The notes under the pieces: model-generated
Seen by the model: only the letters and a program-made list of their open reading frames with translations
Databases searched by the model: none
What the model was told of the DNA's origin: nothing
Position numbers and translations under genes: made by a program
Source: Geobacter sp.
Lineage (GTDB): Bacteria > Desulfobacterota > Desulfuromonadia > Geobacterales > Pseudopelobacteraceae
Direction: 5' to 3'
Assembly (NCBI GenBank): GCA_009684515.1
Contig: WKKS01000004.1
Location: forward strand, 124,001-188,000
DNA length: 64,000 nucleotides
Shown here: piece after piece, positions 16,239 to 25,470 of the stretch
How positions within the stretch are numbered: the stretch's first letter is position 1
How the letters are laid out: each line of letters starts with the position of its first letter

Positions 16239-17327
16239 CTACAGATTAGCGATAATTGCGTCGCCCATTTCCTTGGTATTGACCAGTTTTTCACCCGCCA
16301 GATTCTGGTAGATGTCGCGGGTCCGGTAGCCTTGGTCAAGGACTTTTGCCACGGCGTTGTCAATGGCATCGGCAGCATCCAGCATACCGAAAGAGAACTT
16401 GAGCATCATCCCCATGGAGAGAATCTGGGCAATCGGGTTGGCGATGCCTTGCCCTGCGATGTCCGGAGCGGAGCCGCCGGATGGCTCGTACATGCCGAAG
16501 GTTCCCTCTGCCAGCGAAGCGGAGGGGAGCATGCCCAGCGATCCGGTCAGCATGGCGGCCTCGTCGGAGAGAATGTCGCCGAACATGTTTTCGCAGAGGA
16601 TGACGTCAAACTGCTTTGGCCATTTGACCAGCTGCATGGCGGCATTGTCAACGTACATGTGGGACAGCTCGACATCCGGATATTCCTTGGCGATGCCGGT
16701 CACGACCTCGCGCCAGAGCACCGAGGTGGAAAGCACGTTGGCTTTGTCGATCGAGCAGACCTTGCTGCCGCGCTTGCGGGCGGCCTGGAAGGCGACATGG
16801 GTGATGCGCTCGATTTCTGGAACGCTGTAGCGCATGGTATCGACCCCGACCCGTTCACGTCCGACCCCTTCGATCCCTTTCGGCTGGGAGAAGTAGATTC
16901 CGCCGGTCAGTTCACGGATGACCAGCACGTTGAAACCACCTGCTATAACCTCTTCCTTCAGTGAGGAAGCACCGGTCAATGAAGGGAAGATTATCGCAGG
17001 TCTCAGATTAGCGTACAGACCGAATATTTTGCGTAACGGAAGCAGCGCGCCGCGCTCCGGCTGTTCGTCAGGAGGTAGTGTTTCCCACTTGGGACCGCCG
17101 ACCGAACCGAACAGAATTGCGTCGGAAGCTTTGCAAATGTCTATGGTGGTTTGTGGCAATGCTTTGCCTTCAATGTCGATACCAGCACCGCCTACATTGG
17201 CGTGGGTGAGTTCAAAGGTTGCATCAAATTTCTTTCCAACAGCGGCGAGGACATTGAGCGCCTCGGTCATTACTTCCGGTCCGATACCGTCGCCCGGCAG
17301 AACCGCAATTTTATGAGTCTTTCCCAT
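16239..17327 (-). CDS. leuB: 3-isopropylmalate dehydrogenase
   Basis: Oxidises and decarboxylates 3-isopropylmalate to 2-ketoisocaproate with NAD in leucine synthesis. The length of 362 aa is typical. [22 protein letters not shown] starts the Rossmann-like domain. The [15 protein letters not shown] segment and [10 protein letters not shown] follow, and the metal-binding [24 protein letters not shown] signature is clear. Two adjacent ATGs (17330 and 17327) follow a GGGGGAG ribosome site; I take the second for spacing. It lies upstream of asd on the same strand, making an amino acid biosynthesis pair. Confidence 0.96.
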   Translation of the reverse strand: MGKTHKIAVLPGDGIGPEVMTEALNVLAAVGKKFDATFELTHANVGGAGIDIEGKALPQTTIDICKASDAILFGSVGGPKWETLPPDEQPERGALLPLRKIFGLYANLRPAIIFPSLTGASSLKEEVIAGGFNVLVIRELTGGIYFSQPKGIEGVGRERVGVDTMRYSVPEIERITHVAFQAARKRGSKVCSIDKANVLSTSVLWREVVTGIAKEYPDVELSHMYVDNAAMQLVKWPKQFDVILCENMFGDILSDEAAMLTGSLGMLPSASLAEGTFGMYEPSGGSAPDIAGQGIANPIAQILSMGMMLKFSFGMLDAADAIDNAVAKVLDQGYRTRDIYQNLAGEKLVNTKEMGDAIIANL

Positions 17328-17487
17328 CATCTCCCCCAAATCGCATTTAAGTATACAAACTCGCCCATGATAAATTTCGCGGTGCTGTTTTGTCAACAAA
17401 AAGCATGTAATACCGGCTTACTTATGAAACGCGTTCAGTTCGCAGCAGCCGTATAAAGCCTGTGCCAGGTAAATTTGGCGGTCACCA

Positions 17488-17517
17488 TTGACAAACCGGA
17501 CAACAAATCACTATCAT
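17488..17517 (+). promoter_or_regulatory. Promoter for fmdB-type gene and galU
   Basis: TTGACA (17488-17493) and TATCAT (17512-17517) with an 18-nt spacer, about 40 nt before the zinc-ribbon gene. A good sigma-70 match. Confidence 0.55.
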
Positions 17518-17557
17518 GTACGGATAATTTACAACATGCAGAAGGAGTAGAATTACC

Positions 17558-17791
17558 ATGCCGATGTACGAATATCGTTGCACAACCTGCGACCACCAGT
17601 TTGAAATGCGCCAGAAGTTTTCCGATCCACCTGCCAACGAATGCCCCAAATGCGGCGCTGCCGTTGAAAAGATGATTTCAGCCACCGCTTTCAGCCTGAA
17701 AGGGGACGGCTGGTTTAATACCGGTTACTGCCCCAAAACGGAAGCCCCGAAACCGGCTGGTTGCGGCGGATGCGCCTGCTCGGGCGAATAG
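17558..17791 (+). CDS. FmdB family zinc-ribbon protein
   Basis: A 77-aa putative regulatory zinc-ribbon protein of the FmdB/CxxC_CxxC_SSSS type. The N-terminal MPMYEYRCTTCDHQFE and CPKCGAAVEKMIS give the paired CxxC motifs of the ribbon. The C-terminal tail is short and rich in Gly and Cys (GCGGCACSG), an additional feature seen in many members. The start has an AGGAG site. It is followed 52 nt later by galU, probably on the same transcript. The molecular function of the family is not firmly known. Confidence 0.9.
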   Translation: MPMYEYRCTTCDHQFEMRQKFSDPPANECPKCGAAVEKMISATAFSLKGDGWFNTGYCPKTEAPKPAGCGGCACSGE

Positions 17792-17843
17792 CAGAACATT
17801 CATTGCAGCTCTTTGGAATTTGCAGAATCCCGGAGGAGTCATT

Positions 17844-18713
17844 ATGAAGGTCAAAAAGGCCATATTCCCGGTTGCCGGTCTCGGCACCCGCTTCCTCCCC
17901 GCCACCAAGGCCTCGCCGAAGGAGATGCTGCCGCTGATCGACAAACCGCTGGTGCAGTATGTGGTTGAGGAAGCGGTTGCCTCCGGCATCGAGCAGATTC
18001 TGTTCGTCACCGGCCGCGGAAAGCGCAACATTGAGGATCATTTCGACATTTCCGTTGAACTGGAAGCTCATCTCTACGACAAGGGTAAGGACAAGGAACT
18101 CTCCCGTGTCCGGGAAATTGCCGAGATGGTTGATATCTTTTACGTGCGTCAAAGACAGGCGCTTGGACTTGGACATGCCATCCTCTGCGCCAAGGATTTC
18201 GTCGGGAACGAACCGTTTGCGGTGCTGCTGGGCGACGACATAATTGACAGCAATCAACCCTGCCTTGGCCAGCTTATGGAAGTATTCAACAAGCGCAACG
18301 GCTCTGTGCTGGCACTGGAAAAGGTGCCGATGGAGAACATCTCTTCTTATGGCTGCGTGGAAGCCAACTTGCTGGAGGCCAACACTTTCCAGGTGACGAA
18401 CATGGTCGAAAAACCGGCCCGAGACGAGGCTCCTTCGGACATGGCCATCATCGGCCGCTACATTCTGACTCCCCGAATTTTTGAACTTCTCCAGAAGCAG
18501 GAGCCTGGCAAAGGGGGCGAAATTCAGTTGACCGATGCAATACTCAAACTATCCAAAGAGGAAAATGTTTACGGCTGCCTGTTTGAAGGATTACGTCACG
18601 ATTGCGGCGACAAGCTGGGGTTTCTGAAAGCTACGGTAGACATGGCTCTCAAGCGGAGGGAATTCCAGGGGGAATTTGAAGCGTATCTGCGGCAGCGGTT
18701 GGCAATGGGCTGA
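17844..18713 (+). CDS. galU: UTP-glucose-1-phosphate uridylyltransferase
   Basis: Makes UDP-glucose for cell-surface polysaccharides. The length of 289 aa is normal. KAIFPVAGLGTRFLPATKASPKEMLP is the nucleotide-binding loop. IDKPLVQYVVEEA, LGLGHAILCAKDFVGNEPFAVLLGDD and PGKGGEIQLTDAI are all family signatures. The ATG at 17844 is supported by a GGAGGAG ribosome site. A terminator hairpin follows about 40 nt after the stop. Confidence 0.96.
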   Translation: MKVKKAIFPVAGLGTRFLPATKASPKEMLPLIDKPLVQYVVEEAVASGIEQILFVTGRGKRNIEDHFDISVELEAHLYDKGKDKELSRVREIAEMVDIFYVRQRQALGLGHAILCAKDFVGNEPFAVLLGDDIIDSNQPCLGQLMEVFNKRNGSVLALEKVPMENISSYGCVEANLLEANTFQVTNMVEKPARDEAPSDMAIIGRYILTPRIFELLQKQEPGKGGEIQLTDAILKLSKEENVYGCLFEGLRHDCGDKLGFLKATVDMALKRREFQGEFEAYLRQRLAMG

Positions 18714-18755
18714 AAACGCCCCTTGTAAGTTTACTCCATGTAATTTCATCAATTG

Positions 18756-18789
18756 AAAAAGGCGACCCGGATGCGGATCGCCTTTTTTT
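18756..18789 (+). terminator. Terminator of galU
   Basis: AAAAAGGCGA and TCGCCTTTTT arms around a 12-nt loop, followed by extra T residues. The hairpin can also act on the minus strand for the convergent gene at 18809. Confidence 0.8.
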
Positions 18790-18808
18790 GTATTTGCAGC
18801 AACAGCGG

Positions 18809-19198
18809 TCATTTTACCACGGAAACCGCCTGGGTTGTATCCCGCTTTGGCTCCCACCCTTCCCAGACATAAGCCGGGTCGATCATCGGATCGTAATAGC
18901 CGGGCTGCGGCACCAGAAAGAAGACCGCTTCAGTCATGCCGATGAAGCCGCGATACAGGGTCATTCCGACACCTTTCAGCGGTCCGATCAGGTAGCCGGT
19001 CGGCCCCATGTCGCGCACAGTCAGGATAGTCTGTTTGGGGAGTTCGGCAATACTGGTAAAAGTATTGGCAACACCCCTCGTAAATTTTACCGCCATTTTT
19101 TCGGCGATCATTTCCGGCTGCTGTTCGGCAAGAACGGCTTGCGGAACTGTGAAGGCAAAAGCAAATAGCAATGCTGAAAACAACAGGATTTTTTTCAT
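18809..19198 (-). CDS. Secreted protein resembling exosortase-associated TIGR04073 family
   Basis: A 129-aa protein with a clear signal peptide (KKILLFSALLFAFAFTVPQAVLA). The mature part has AVKFTRGVANTFTSIAELPKQ, a central GYLIGPLKGVGMTLYRG with hydrophobic character, and a C-terminal PGYYDPMIDPAYVWEGWEP. From memory this matches the small TIGR04073 family, found near exosortase loci, but no exosortase is nearby, so the name says little about function. It is likely periplasmic or membrane-associated. It is convergent with galU. Confidence 0.75.
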   Translation of the reverse strand: MKKILLFSALLFAFAFTVPQAVLAEQQPEMIAEKMAVKFTRGVANTFTSIAELPKQTILTVRDMGPTGYLIGPLKGVGMTLYRGFIGMTEAVFFLVPQPGYYDPMIDPAYVWEGWEPKRDTTQAVSVVK

Positions 19199-19333
19199 AC
19201 TGTCTCCTTTTGTGACGCTGTAGGTATCAGATTTTCAATGTTTATGCGCCAGCTCAAGCGGCCTGGAATATTTCAGACGTTGTTTTTCTTTCCATTTCAG
19301 TCTCTTACCACAAAGCATACCGGCATGCAAGCA

Positions 19334-21574
19334 TCACAGATCAAAGAGAGTCGGCTCTTGCGGCAGAAACGGCTCGAACCTTTTTTTCAGATGCCGCAGT
19401 TTTTCGATATAATAGTTGACATTGATATCAGGATGTTCCGAATCAAAAGCGCTCACTGGCCGCGATTGCTCATAAGCAGCTGCGTCCTTGCCGGAACCAC
19501 TGACATAATAGCTGACATGGTCACCGGCCCGATATGGCCTCTCCGCTGAAAGCGCGATTTCAAAAGCTGCCGAGCGATTGCGCTTGCCGAGTCTGATTTT
19601 TTCACGATAACTCTCCGTTGAATCATTGAGTGTTTCAGTACGAGCCACCCAGGCCACATCCAGTTCACGCGAACGAAGCCTGGCAACATATTCGCCGTAC
19701 AAACGCTCAACCTGTGTCGAATTCCCGGCCAGAAGCAGCTCGATCAGCTCCCGCATGAAATCCCGCAGATATTTTTCCACACCGCGCGAACGAAGTCCGC
19801 TCCCTTTGATTATGATCCGGCCATCATATCCCAGAAGTGCATAATTTTTGGTTTTGTAGGCGAACATGGATCGGTATCGTCCATCCAATTCTACCTCGAT
19901 CCCCTCCGGAAAGGCCTGTGAGATGCGCTGTACCATGGCATACTCATCATCCTCCGTACGACATGAGCCGGGCGGCTGGAAGTAGATTCCGTCCGTATCC
20001 ACCTCCACCGGCCTGGCACCTTCAGCTTTCAAAAGATCAATCATGGTTTTGATTGTGACCCTTCCCAGCCTTGTCACCTCGGCCGCCGCGACCGGGTCGG
20101 AAAAGTTGTGTCGGGCTGCCCCCAGATAGCCATAGAACGAGTTAATCAGAACCTTGAAAACCTGCTGCAGAGCATCGTAATAATGCTGTTCACCCTCCAC
20201 AGCCGCGTCCCGGGCTTTCTGCTTGGCCGCCAGCCTGAAACTTCGCAGTTTGGACAGCATCGGCAAAAAAAGGCCCAAGCTGTCCTTGGCAGGCGCAATG
20301 GCATAGGTCAGCATCAGCGAAGGGTAAAGAGAGGCAACGTCGCAATGCACAATCGGGCTGATAACCCCTTCGCGACTCTGCTCGGTGTAGCCACCCTCGA
20401 ACGGGGCTGTTTCGGAGGTGCGGGATGGGATCGAGTGACCACACTGCAGGTATTCCCGCAGGAAAAGCGAATTTATGCGGGTAGCGTTGCCGCGAACCAC
20501 GCAGTTCTGGAAAGAGTAAGGAAAGATGCTGGTCTGCAGAAACCAGGGATACCCCAGCAGCCGGAACAGAGCCAATGTTTCCCGGACATCATCCAGGTTG
20601 TAACGGTACAATTGCTCTGGATCATCCTTGAAAACCGATGAAATATCAGCTCCATCCAGATAGGTGCGATCTTCGGCCGCCACACCGAAATGGCGCGCAA
20701 CCGCCTTGAGCCCATGACTTTCCAGATTGCGCTGGGAGACATCATAGAGCTGCACCAGAAAATAGGTGTCGAGAACATGCCGACCGTAGATATCCCAGCG
20801 GGGATAGTCGATCGTTTTTTCGGCCAGGTTCCAGCGGGCGTGGGGGGTGACATGGGGAGCGGAGCCGTCGCGCCCCCACTCCAGGCGAATGCCATGCATC
20901 CTGGCCCGCTTGCCAATATAGTCAAAATCGAAGCGGAAGATATTGTGGCCGACAATCACATCCGGATCGAACCTGTGTATGGCGGAATTCAATTCACGCA
21001 GCAGTTCCGGTTCGGATAACCGGTCGCCACGCAGCACGATTTCTTCACCATAGGAATCCTTGAGCGCAATCGAAACAATCCGGTCCTCGGCGCGTTCCGG
21101 ATTTGAAAAATCGTACCCTTCGGCGCAGGACGTTTCGATATCCAACGCCAGACAGCGCAGGTCGGAAAACTCAACCCCCTTGAACAGAGTGCTGCCGCTG
21201 TCCAGCAGGTATAAATGGGAAAGATCGGAAATAAACAGGTAGGGAGCGTTGGTTGCGGAGGCGGTTTTGCCGGTTTTTTCCGCCAGGAAATCGCGGGCGG
21301 TCAGACAGTCGCTCCAGCTGTCGAAGCGGAGTTGGTAACGGAAGAAATCTTCTCCCGCCAGTTCTCTGACCGAGCAGGGCGCCCGGCAGCCACTCAGCAA
21401 TGCCGGATCATTGACCAATATGAAGGGATGAAAAGGCTCATCGTGAAAATGCACCCGCCCCTCGGAGCGGAAGAAGATCCGCATGAAATGTCCGGCAGGC
21501 TCAACGGCGACGATGCCGGAGCGCTCGTTGCGGCCAAAAAGAAGCGGGTCATGTCCCAATGTACTTGTCGGCAT
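19334..21574 (-). CDS. Family-B DNA polymerase (Pol II-like)
   Basis: A 746-aa family-B DNA polymerase, probably for repair or damage tolerance. The 3'-5' exonuclease domain shows LALDIETSC (Exo I), DVIVGHNIFRFDFDYIG (Exo II) and a YNLDDVRETLAL (Exo III-like) motif. Polymerase motifs are DVASLYPSLM (A), KVLINSFYGYLGA (B) and VEVDTDGIYF (C). Motif C reads DTDG where YGDTDS is usual; both aspartates remain. The ATG at 21574 has a GGAG site and follows a few codons of unlikely upstream extension. It is monocistronic, with metK upstream on the same strand. Confidence 0.9.
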   Translation of the reverse strand: MPTSTLGHDPLLFGRNERSGIVAVEPAGHFMRIFFRSEGRVHFHDEPFHPFILVNDPALLSGCRAPCSVRELAGEDFFRYQLRFDSWSDCLTARDFLAEKTGKTASATNAPYLFISDLSHLYLLDSGSTLFKGVEFSDLRCLALDIETSCAEGYDFSNPERAEDRIVSIALKDSYGEEIVLRGDRLSEPELLRELNSAIHRFDPDVIVGHNIFRFDFDYIGKRARMHGIRLEWGRDGSAPHVTPHARWNLAEKTIDYPRWDIYGRHVLDTYFLVQLYDVSQRNLESHGLKAVARHFGVAAEDRTYLDGADISSVFKDDPEQLYRYNLDDVRETLALFRLLGYPWFLQTSIFPYSFQNCVVRGNATRINSLFLREYLQCGHSIPSRTSETAPFEGGYTEQSREGVISPIVHCDVASLYPSLMLTYAIAPAKDSLGLFLPMLSKLRSFRLAAKQKARDAAVEGEQHYYDALQQVFKVLINSFYGYLGAARHNFSDPVAAAEVTRLGRVTIKTMIDLLKAEGARPVEVDTDGIYFQPPGSCRTEDDEYAMVQRISQAFPEGIEVELDGRYRSMFAYKTKNYALLGYDGRIIIKGSGLRSRGVEKYLRDFMRELIELLLAGNSTQVERLYGEYVARLRSRELDVAWVARTETLNDSTESYREKIRLGKRNRSAAFEIALSAERPYRAGDHVSYYVSGSGKDAAAYEQSRPVSAFDSEHPDINVNYYIEKLRHLKKRFEPFLPQEPTLFDL

Positions 21575-21679
21575 GGCGGATTCTCCAAACGTCAATCAGG
21601 CGTCGGGTAAAAAAATGGGGCGATTTTTAATAACCGCCCCACCAGAATAGCAAATTATGCCCGGAATGTATTCAACCGG

Positions 21680-22846
21680 TTAAATTCCGGCCTTCTGCTT
21701 CAGCTCGGCGGCCTTGTCGGTCTTCTCCCAGCTGAACTCCGGCAGTTCGCGGCCAAAGTGGCCGTAGGCAGCGGTTTTCTTGTAGATCGGACGCAACAGG
21801 TCCAGCTGCTCGGTGATGGCGCGGGGACGCATGTCGAATACTTCACGCACCAGTTCGGAGAGACGGTCTTCGGAAACCTTGCCGGTGCCGAAAGTGTGCA
21901 CCATGATTGAAACCGGCTGGGCCACGCCGATGGCGTAGGCCACCTGGACTTCACAACGGTCGCACAATCCGGCGGCAACCAGGTTTTTGGCCACGTAGCG
22001 CCCCATATAGGCGGCGGAACGGTCAACTTTGGAAGGATCCTTGCCGGAGAAAGCGCCGCCGCCGTGGCGACCCATGCCGCCGTAGGTATCGACAATGATC
22101 TTGCGGCCAGTCAGACCGCAGTCTCCCATCGGACCGCCGACAACAAAACGGCCGGTCGGGTTGATGAAATAACGGGTATTGGCATCCAGCAGTTCGGCCG
22201 GAATTACTTTTTTGATAACCTCTTCCATGACGCCTTCTTCGATCTGCTTGTGAGTCACGTCGGGAGTGTGCTGGGTCGAGATAACAACCGTATCGACACG
22301 GACCGGCTTGTCGTTGACATACTCAACCGAAACCTGGGATTTGGAATCGGGACGCAGGAAAGCGAGCTTGCCAGATTTGCGCACTTCAGCCAGTTTGGCC
22401 ACCAGTTCGTGGGCCAGCTGAATCGGCATCGGCATCAACTCTGGGGTTTCGTTGCAGGCATAACCGAACATCAGACCCTGGTCACCGGCGCCCTGCTCCT
22501 TGTGGAGGCCTTCACCGACCGAAACACCCTGGGAAATGTCAGGTGATTGCTTGTCAATGGAAACCAGCACGGCACAGGTTTCGGCGTCAAAACCCATCTC
22601 CGAATCGGTGTAGCCGATTTCTTTGATTGTCTGGCGGGCGATTTCGGAGTAATTGATAATAGCGTTGGTGGTGATCTCGCCGGCAATAACCACCATGCCG
22701 GTTGTCACAAGGGTTTCACAGGCAACGCGTGCGGTCGGATCCTGAGCCAGAATGGCATCTAGGATGGCGTCGGAAACCTGATCTGAAACTTTATCGGGAT
22801 GCCCTTCGGATACTGATTCGGATGTGAAGATGAATTTTTCTGCCAT
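21680..22846 (-). CDS. metK: S-adenosylmethionine synthetase
   Basis: Makes SAM from methionine and ATP. The length of 388 aa and the motifs are standard: [20 protein letters not shown] at the N-terminus, [18 protein letters not shown], and [19 protein letters not shown] (the phosphate-binding loop). The gene stands alone with its own promoter. ahcY and an ArsR-methyltransferase regulator of the same methyl cycle are 16-19 kb away in this window. Confidence 0.97.
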   Translation of the reverse strand: MAEKFIFTSESVSEGHPDKVSDQVSDAILDAILAQDPTARVACETLVTTGMVVIAGEITTNAIINYSEIARQTIKEIGYTDSEMGFDAETCAVLVSIDKQSPDISQGVSVGEGLHKEQGAGDQGLMFGYACNETPELMPMPIQLAHELVAKLAEVRKSGKLAFLRPDSKSQVSVEYVNDKPVRVDTVVISTQHTPDVTHKQIEEGVMEEVIKKVIPAELLDANTRYFINPTGRFVVGGPMGDCGLTGRKIIVDTYGGMGRHGGGAFSGKDPSKVDRSAAYMGRYVAKNLVAAGLCDRCEVQVAYAIGVAQPVSIMVHTFGTGKVSEDRLSELVREVFDMRPRAITEQLDLLRPIYKKTAAYGHFGRELPEFSWEKTDKAAELKQKAGI

Positions 22847-22910
22847 GATTTCTAAGTCCTCTCGATTATATGTTTTTACGCGAATAAACTGCCTGAAGTG
22901 GATTTGTAAA

Positions 22911-22937
22911 TTTATAGATAGGTAGCTGTTTTGTCAA
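22911..22937 (-). promoter_or_regulatory. Possible metK promoter
   Basis: Read on the minus strand, TTGACA (22932-22937) and TATAAA (22911-22916) are separated by 15 nt, slightly short, with overlapping -10 alternatives one or two bases further on. No SAM riboswitch is recognised in the roughly 65-nt leader. Confidence 0.45.
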
Positions 22938-23038
22938 GCAAAGAGAGGATTATGAGTAATTCCGTTTGACTTCCAGCCTGTGAATTCGGCAGAATGCCGT
23001 TAGAAGCGGCTTATATTAAGCATGACAGGCAGGTTTGC

Positions 23039-23554
23039 ATGTTCAGAACATTCTGTTTTTTTATTATTGCGCTGTTTTCTGCGATGACCGTCTCAACTGC
23101 CCTGGCCGGCACAAAACGTCCCGCAGAATCCTGGAATTATTATCATTTTGACGGCACAGCCTTCAAGGCCGGCCCGGCAACGGATACAAAGCCTTTTATC
23201 GCCGTAAAAGAAAAATCACGCCCCATGGTGCTGCTGGCCCAGACCCCCAATATCAACTCCATCGACCTGCCGGAGGGCGCCGGTGCCATATCCGGTATCT
23301 GCTATGTCCAAAATTCCGGCGGCAAGCTGGGTGGCAACGAAGGGTATGCCCCCTGCGCCAAGGTGCCGCTTGAAATCTCTTCCGGCGGCAAACAACTGGT
23401 CACGGTTCAAACCGACGAGAACGGCTATTTTGTGGTCGTACTTGCAGCGGGAACATATACTATCGGCAGCGGCCCATTGGCGGCCGAGATTCCGGTAGAA
23501 CGCGGCATTACCTCGCTTGTCCCGTTGCGGGCAGGCAAAAGGATGGTGGATTGA
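23039..23554 (+). CDS. Secreted carboxypeptidase-regulatory-like domain protein
   Basis: A 171-aa exported protein. A signal peptide covers about residues 1-22 (MFRTFCFFIIALFSAMTVST, cleavage near ALA-GTK). The second half looks like an Ig-fold/carboxypeptidase-regulatory module: GAISGICYVQNSGGKLGG, then VPLEISSGGKQLVTVQTDENGYFVVVLAAGTYTI. Such domains act as extracellular binding or structural modules. The ATG at 23039 begins the signal peptide; an earlier in-frame start adds unrelated residues. The stop overlaps the start of the metalloprotease gene (TGATG), so the two are coupled and likely work together outside the inner membrane. Confidence 0.8.
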   Translation: MFRTFCFFIIALFSAMTVSTALAGTKRPAESWNYYHFDGTAFKAGPATDTKPFIAVKEKSRPMVLLAQTPNINSIDLPEGAGAISGICYVQNSGGKLGGNEGYAPCAKVPLEISSGGKQLVTVQTDENGYFVVVLAAGTYTIGSGPLAAEIPVERGITSLVPLRAGKRMVD

Positions 23555-25344
23555 TGAAAGCACTTCTGGCCCGCTTGACCGCAGCTCTTTTTTCCCTCCT
23601 GATGTTGGCACTTCCCGCTTACGCCGGACAGCTCGACGATTATTACCTGAGCCAGTTTTCCGCACAATCCAACCAGAACCAGCTGCAGAAAGCGGTTTTG
23701 TCCCTGGCGTCAGACGGAGGCGAATCGCCGCATTGCGGCACACCGCTCAAACATAAACTGCGCCAGGATTGGGACAAACTGGAACCGGCCACGCAAAAGG
23801 TGCTGGCGAAACAGCTGGCGGCGCCGGTGCTTTCCGGTCCGGAATCAACACTCTGGTCACCTACCGGGAAGTTTAAAATCCACTACACCATCAGCGGTGC
23901 TGACGCCGTCCCCTCCATCCCCTGGGTTCAGACCGTAGCCCAGACCTTTGACGATGTGGCAGCCGCCTACACGGCCCGCGGCTGGCGGTTGGCCCCCACG
24001 GTGGCCGGCGCTCCCTATGACGTTTATATGCTGGACCTGGCTCCTCAAAGACTCTACGGCCAGACGACCACGGCCCAATCAATTCCATCAGCCGGTTTCT
24101 CCAACGCCTATGGCAGCTACATGGAGATTGACAACAACTTTACCGACGCCCTCTATGGACCATACACCGCCACCCAAAGCCTACAGATCACGGCGGCGCA
24201 CGAATACCATCACGCCATCCAATACGGCTACAACGTCTTCTTTGATATCTGGTATGCCGAAGCGACTTCGAGCTGGCACGAGGACGAGCTTTACGACGGG
24301 GTCAACCAGATTTACAACTACTTGCCGGGATGGTTCAACAACAGCACCCTGGCCCTCGACACGGCCACAAGCACCACGACCGGCGGCGGTTATGGCCGCT
24401 GGATATTCAACCGCTATCTGGCGGAACAGCATGGAACGGCCTTCATCAGAACCGCCTGGGAAAAACTGGCGCCGATGAACTCACCCGGCGGCAATGCCGA
24501 TATTCCGATGGCGCCTGTGCTGGACAACCTGTTGATCTCGACCCCATACAGTACCTCTCTCGGGTCCGATTTTTCAGGGTTCGTCAAGAGAGTTTATCTG
24601 CGTGACTGGACAAGCCATGTCGCTGACATCAGCATCATCCACCCATACTCTCCATCAGCGACTTTAAGCAGTTACCCGGCAACCTCCAGCATCACGCTTG
24701 CGCATTATTCGTTTGCCTTCTTCAAATTCACACCTTCGGCAACCGTCTCAACACTGAACTTAAACCTGTCTAAAACCAGCGCGATACGCACCGCACTATT
24801 CAAAAAGAGCGGCAACAGCACTCCAACCGAAATCACTGCCAACAGCGATGGGAGCTACACAGTGTCCGGCTTTGGCTCACTGAACCCAGCAACCGATGAG
24901 ATTGTGCTGATGGTGGTTAACTCCAGCTCGGCTGACAACCATCAGGCCTCGTTCAACACCGGCGGCAGCGCACCTGCGGTTGCAGAGCCGGTCATATCAG
25001 CCGGCGGCGGTGGTGGCGGAAGCAGTGGCTGCTTCATCGCCACGGCAGCCTACGGCAGCTATCTGCACCCGCAGGTCAGGCTTCTGCGCAATTTCCGCGA
25101 TCAGCATCTGCTGACCAACGCCCCAGGCCGGGCCTTTGTGGCGCTGTATTACAGCCTGAGTCCGCCACTGGCCGAGTTCATTGCCGGTAACGAACTGCTG
25201 CGGGCAATGACGCGACTGGCGCTGCTCCCGTTCATTGCAGCCGTAGCCCACCCTGCCCTGGCCGCTGTTGCCCTGCTGCTGCTCTTCGGCGGTTCATACC
25301 GCCTGTTCAGACGTCGCACTCAGCTCTGCGAAAGCTCTTCATAG
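23554..25344 (+). CDS. Exported HExxH putative metalloprotease with CFI-box C-terminal signal
   Basis: A 596-aa protein with a signal peptide (ALLARLTAALFSLLMLALPA, cleavage near AYA-GQL). A zinc-protease motif AHEYHHAIQYGY lies near residue 215, with a downstream YAEATSSWHEDELY stretch that could supply the third ligand; this resembles the MXAN_6640-type putative metalloproteases. After a Gly-rich linker (GGGGGGSSG) the C-terminus has GCFIATAAYGSYLHPQVRLL, then a membrane segment and a basic RRR tail. This is the CFI-box-type C-terminal signature, thought to mark surface-sorted proteins. Substrate unknown. It is coupled to the preceding secreted gene and ends at a terminator. Confidence 0.82.
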   Translation: MKALLARLTAALFSLLMLALPAYAGQLDDYYLSQFSAQSNQNQLQKAVLSLASDGGESPHCGTPLKHKLRQDWDKLEPATQKVLAKQLAAPVLSGPESTLWSPTGKFKIHYTISGADAVPSIPWVQTVAQTFDDVAAAYTARGWRLAPTVAGAPYDVYMLDLAPQRLYGQTTTAQSIPSAGFSNAYGSYMEIDNNFTDALYGPYTATQSLQITAAHEYHHAIQYGYNVFFDIWYAEATSSWHEDELYDGVNQIYNYLPGWFNNSTLALDTATSTTTGGGYGRWIFNRYLAEQHGTAFIRTAWEKLAPMNSPGGNADIPMAPVLDNLLISTPYSTSLGSDFSGFVKRVYLRDWTSHVADISIIHPYSPSATLSSYPATSSITLAHYSFAFFKFTPSATVSTLNLNLSKTSAIRTALFKKSGNSTPTEITANSDGSYTVSGFGSLNPATDEIVLMVVNSSSADNHQASFNTGGSAPAVAEPVISAGGGGGGSSGCFIATAAYGSYLHPQVRLLRNFRDQHLLTNAPGRAFVALYYSLSPPLAEFIAGNELLRAMTRLALLPFIAAVAHPALAAVALLLLFGGSYRLFRRRTQLCESSS

Positions 25345-25371
25345 CCGGTTTTTAAACCATTTTTCAAACAG

Positions 25372-25402
25372 AAGGGGCGCATCCGGTCGCCCCTTTTATT
25401 TT
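25372..25402 (+). terminator. Terminator after metalloprotease gene
   Basis: AAGGGGCG and CGCCCCTT arms around an 8-nt loop, followed by a T-rich tail. It separates the protease pair from the ABC exporter operon. Confidence 0.85.
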
Positions 25403-25470
25403 TGTGCAACCTGTGTCATACCGGCCATCTGTGGTACGATTAAAAAGAATCACCTGTTAGGAGGATCCTG

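Noticed and set aside
22847..23038. SAM riboswitch upstream of metK
   Set aside because: The roughly 65-nt leader is too short and no conserved SAM-aptamer segments were recognised.
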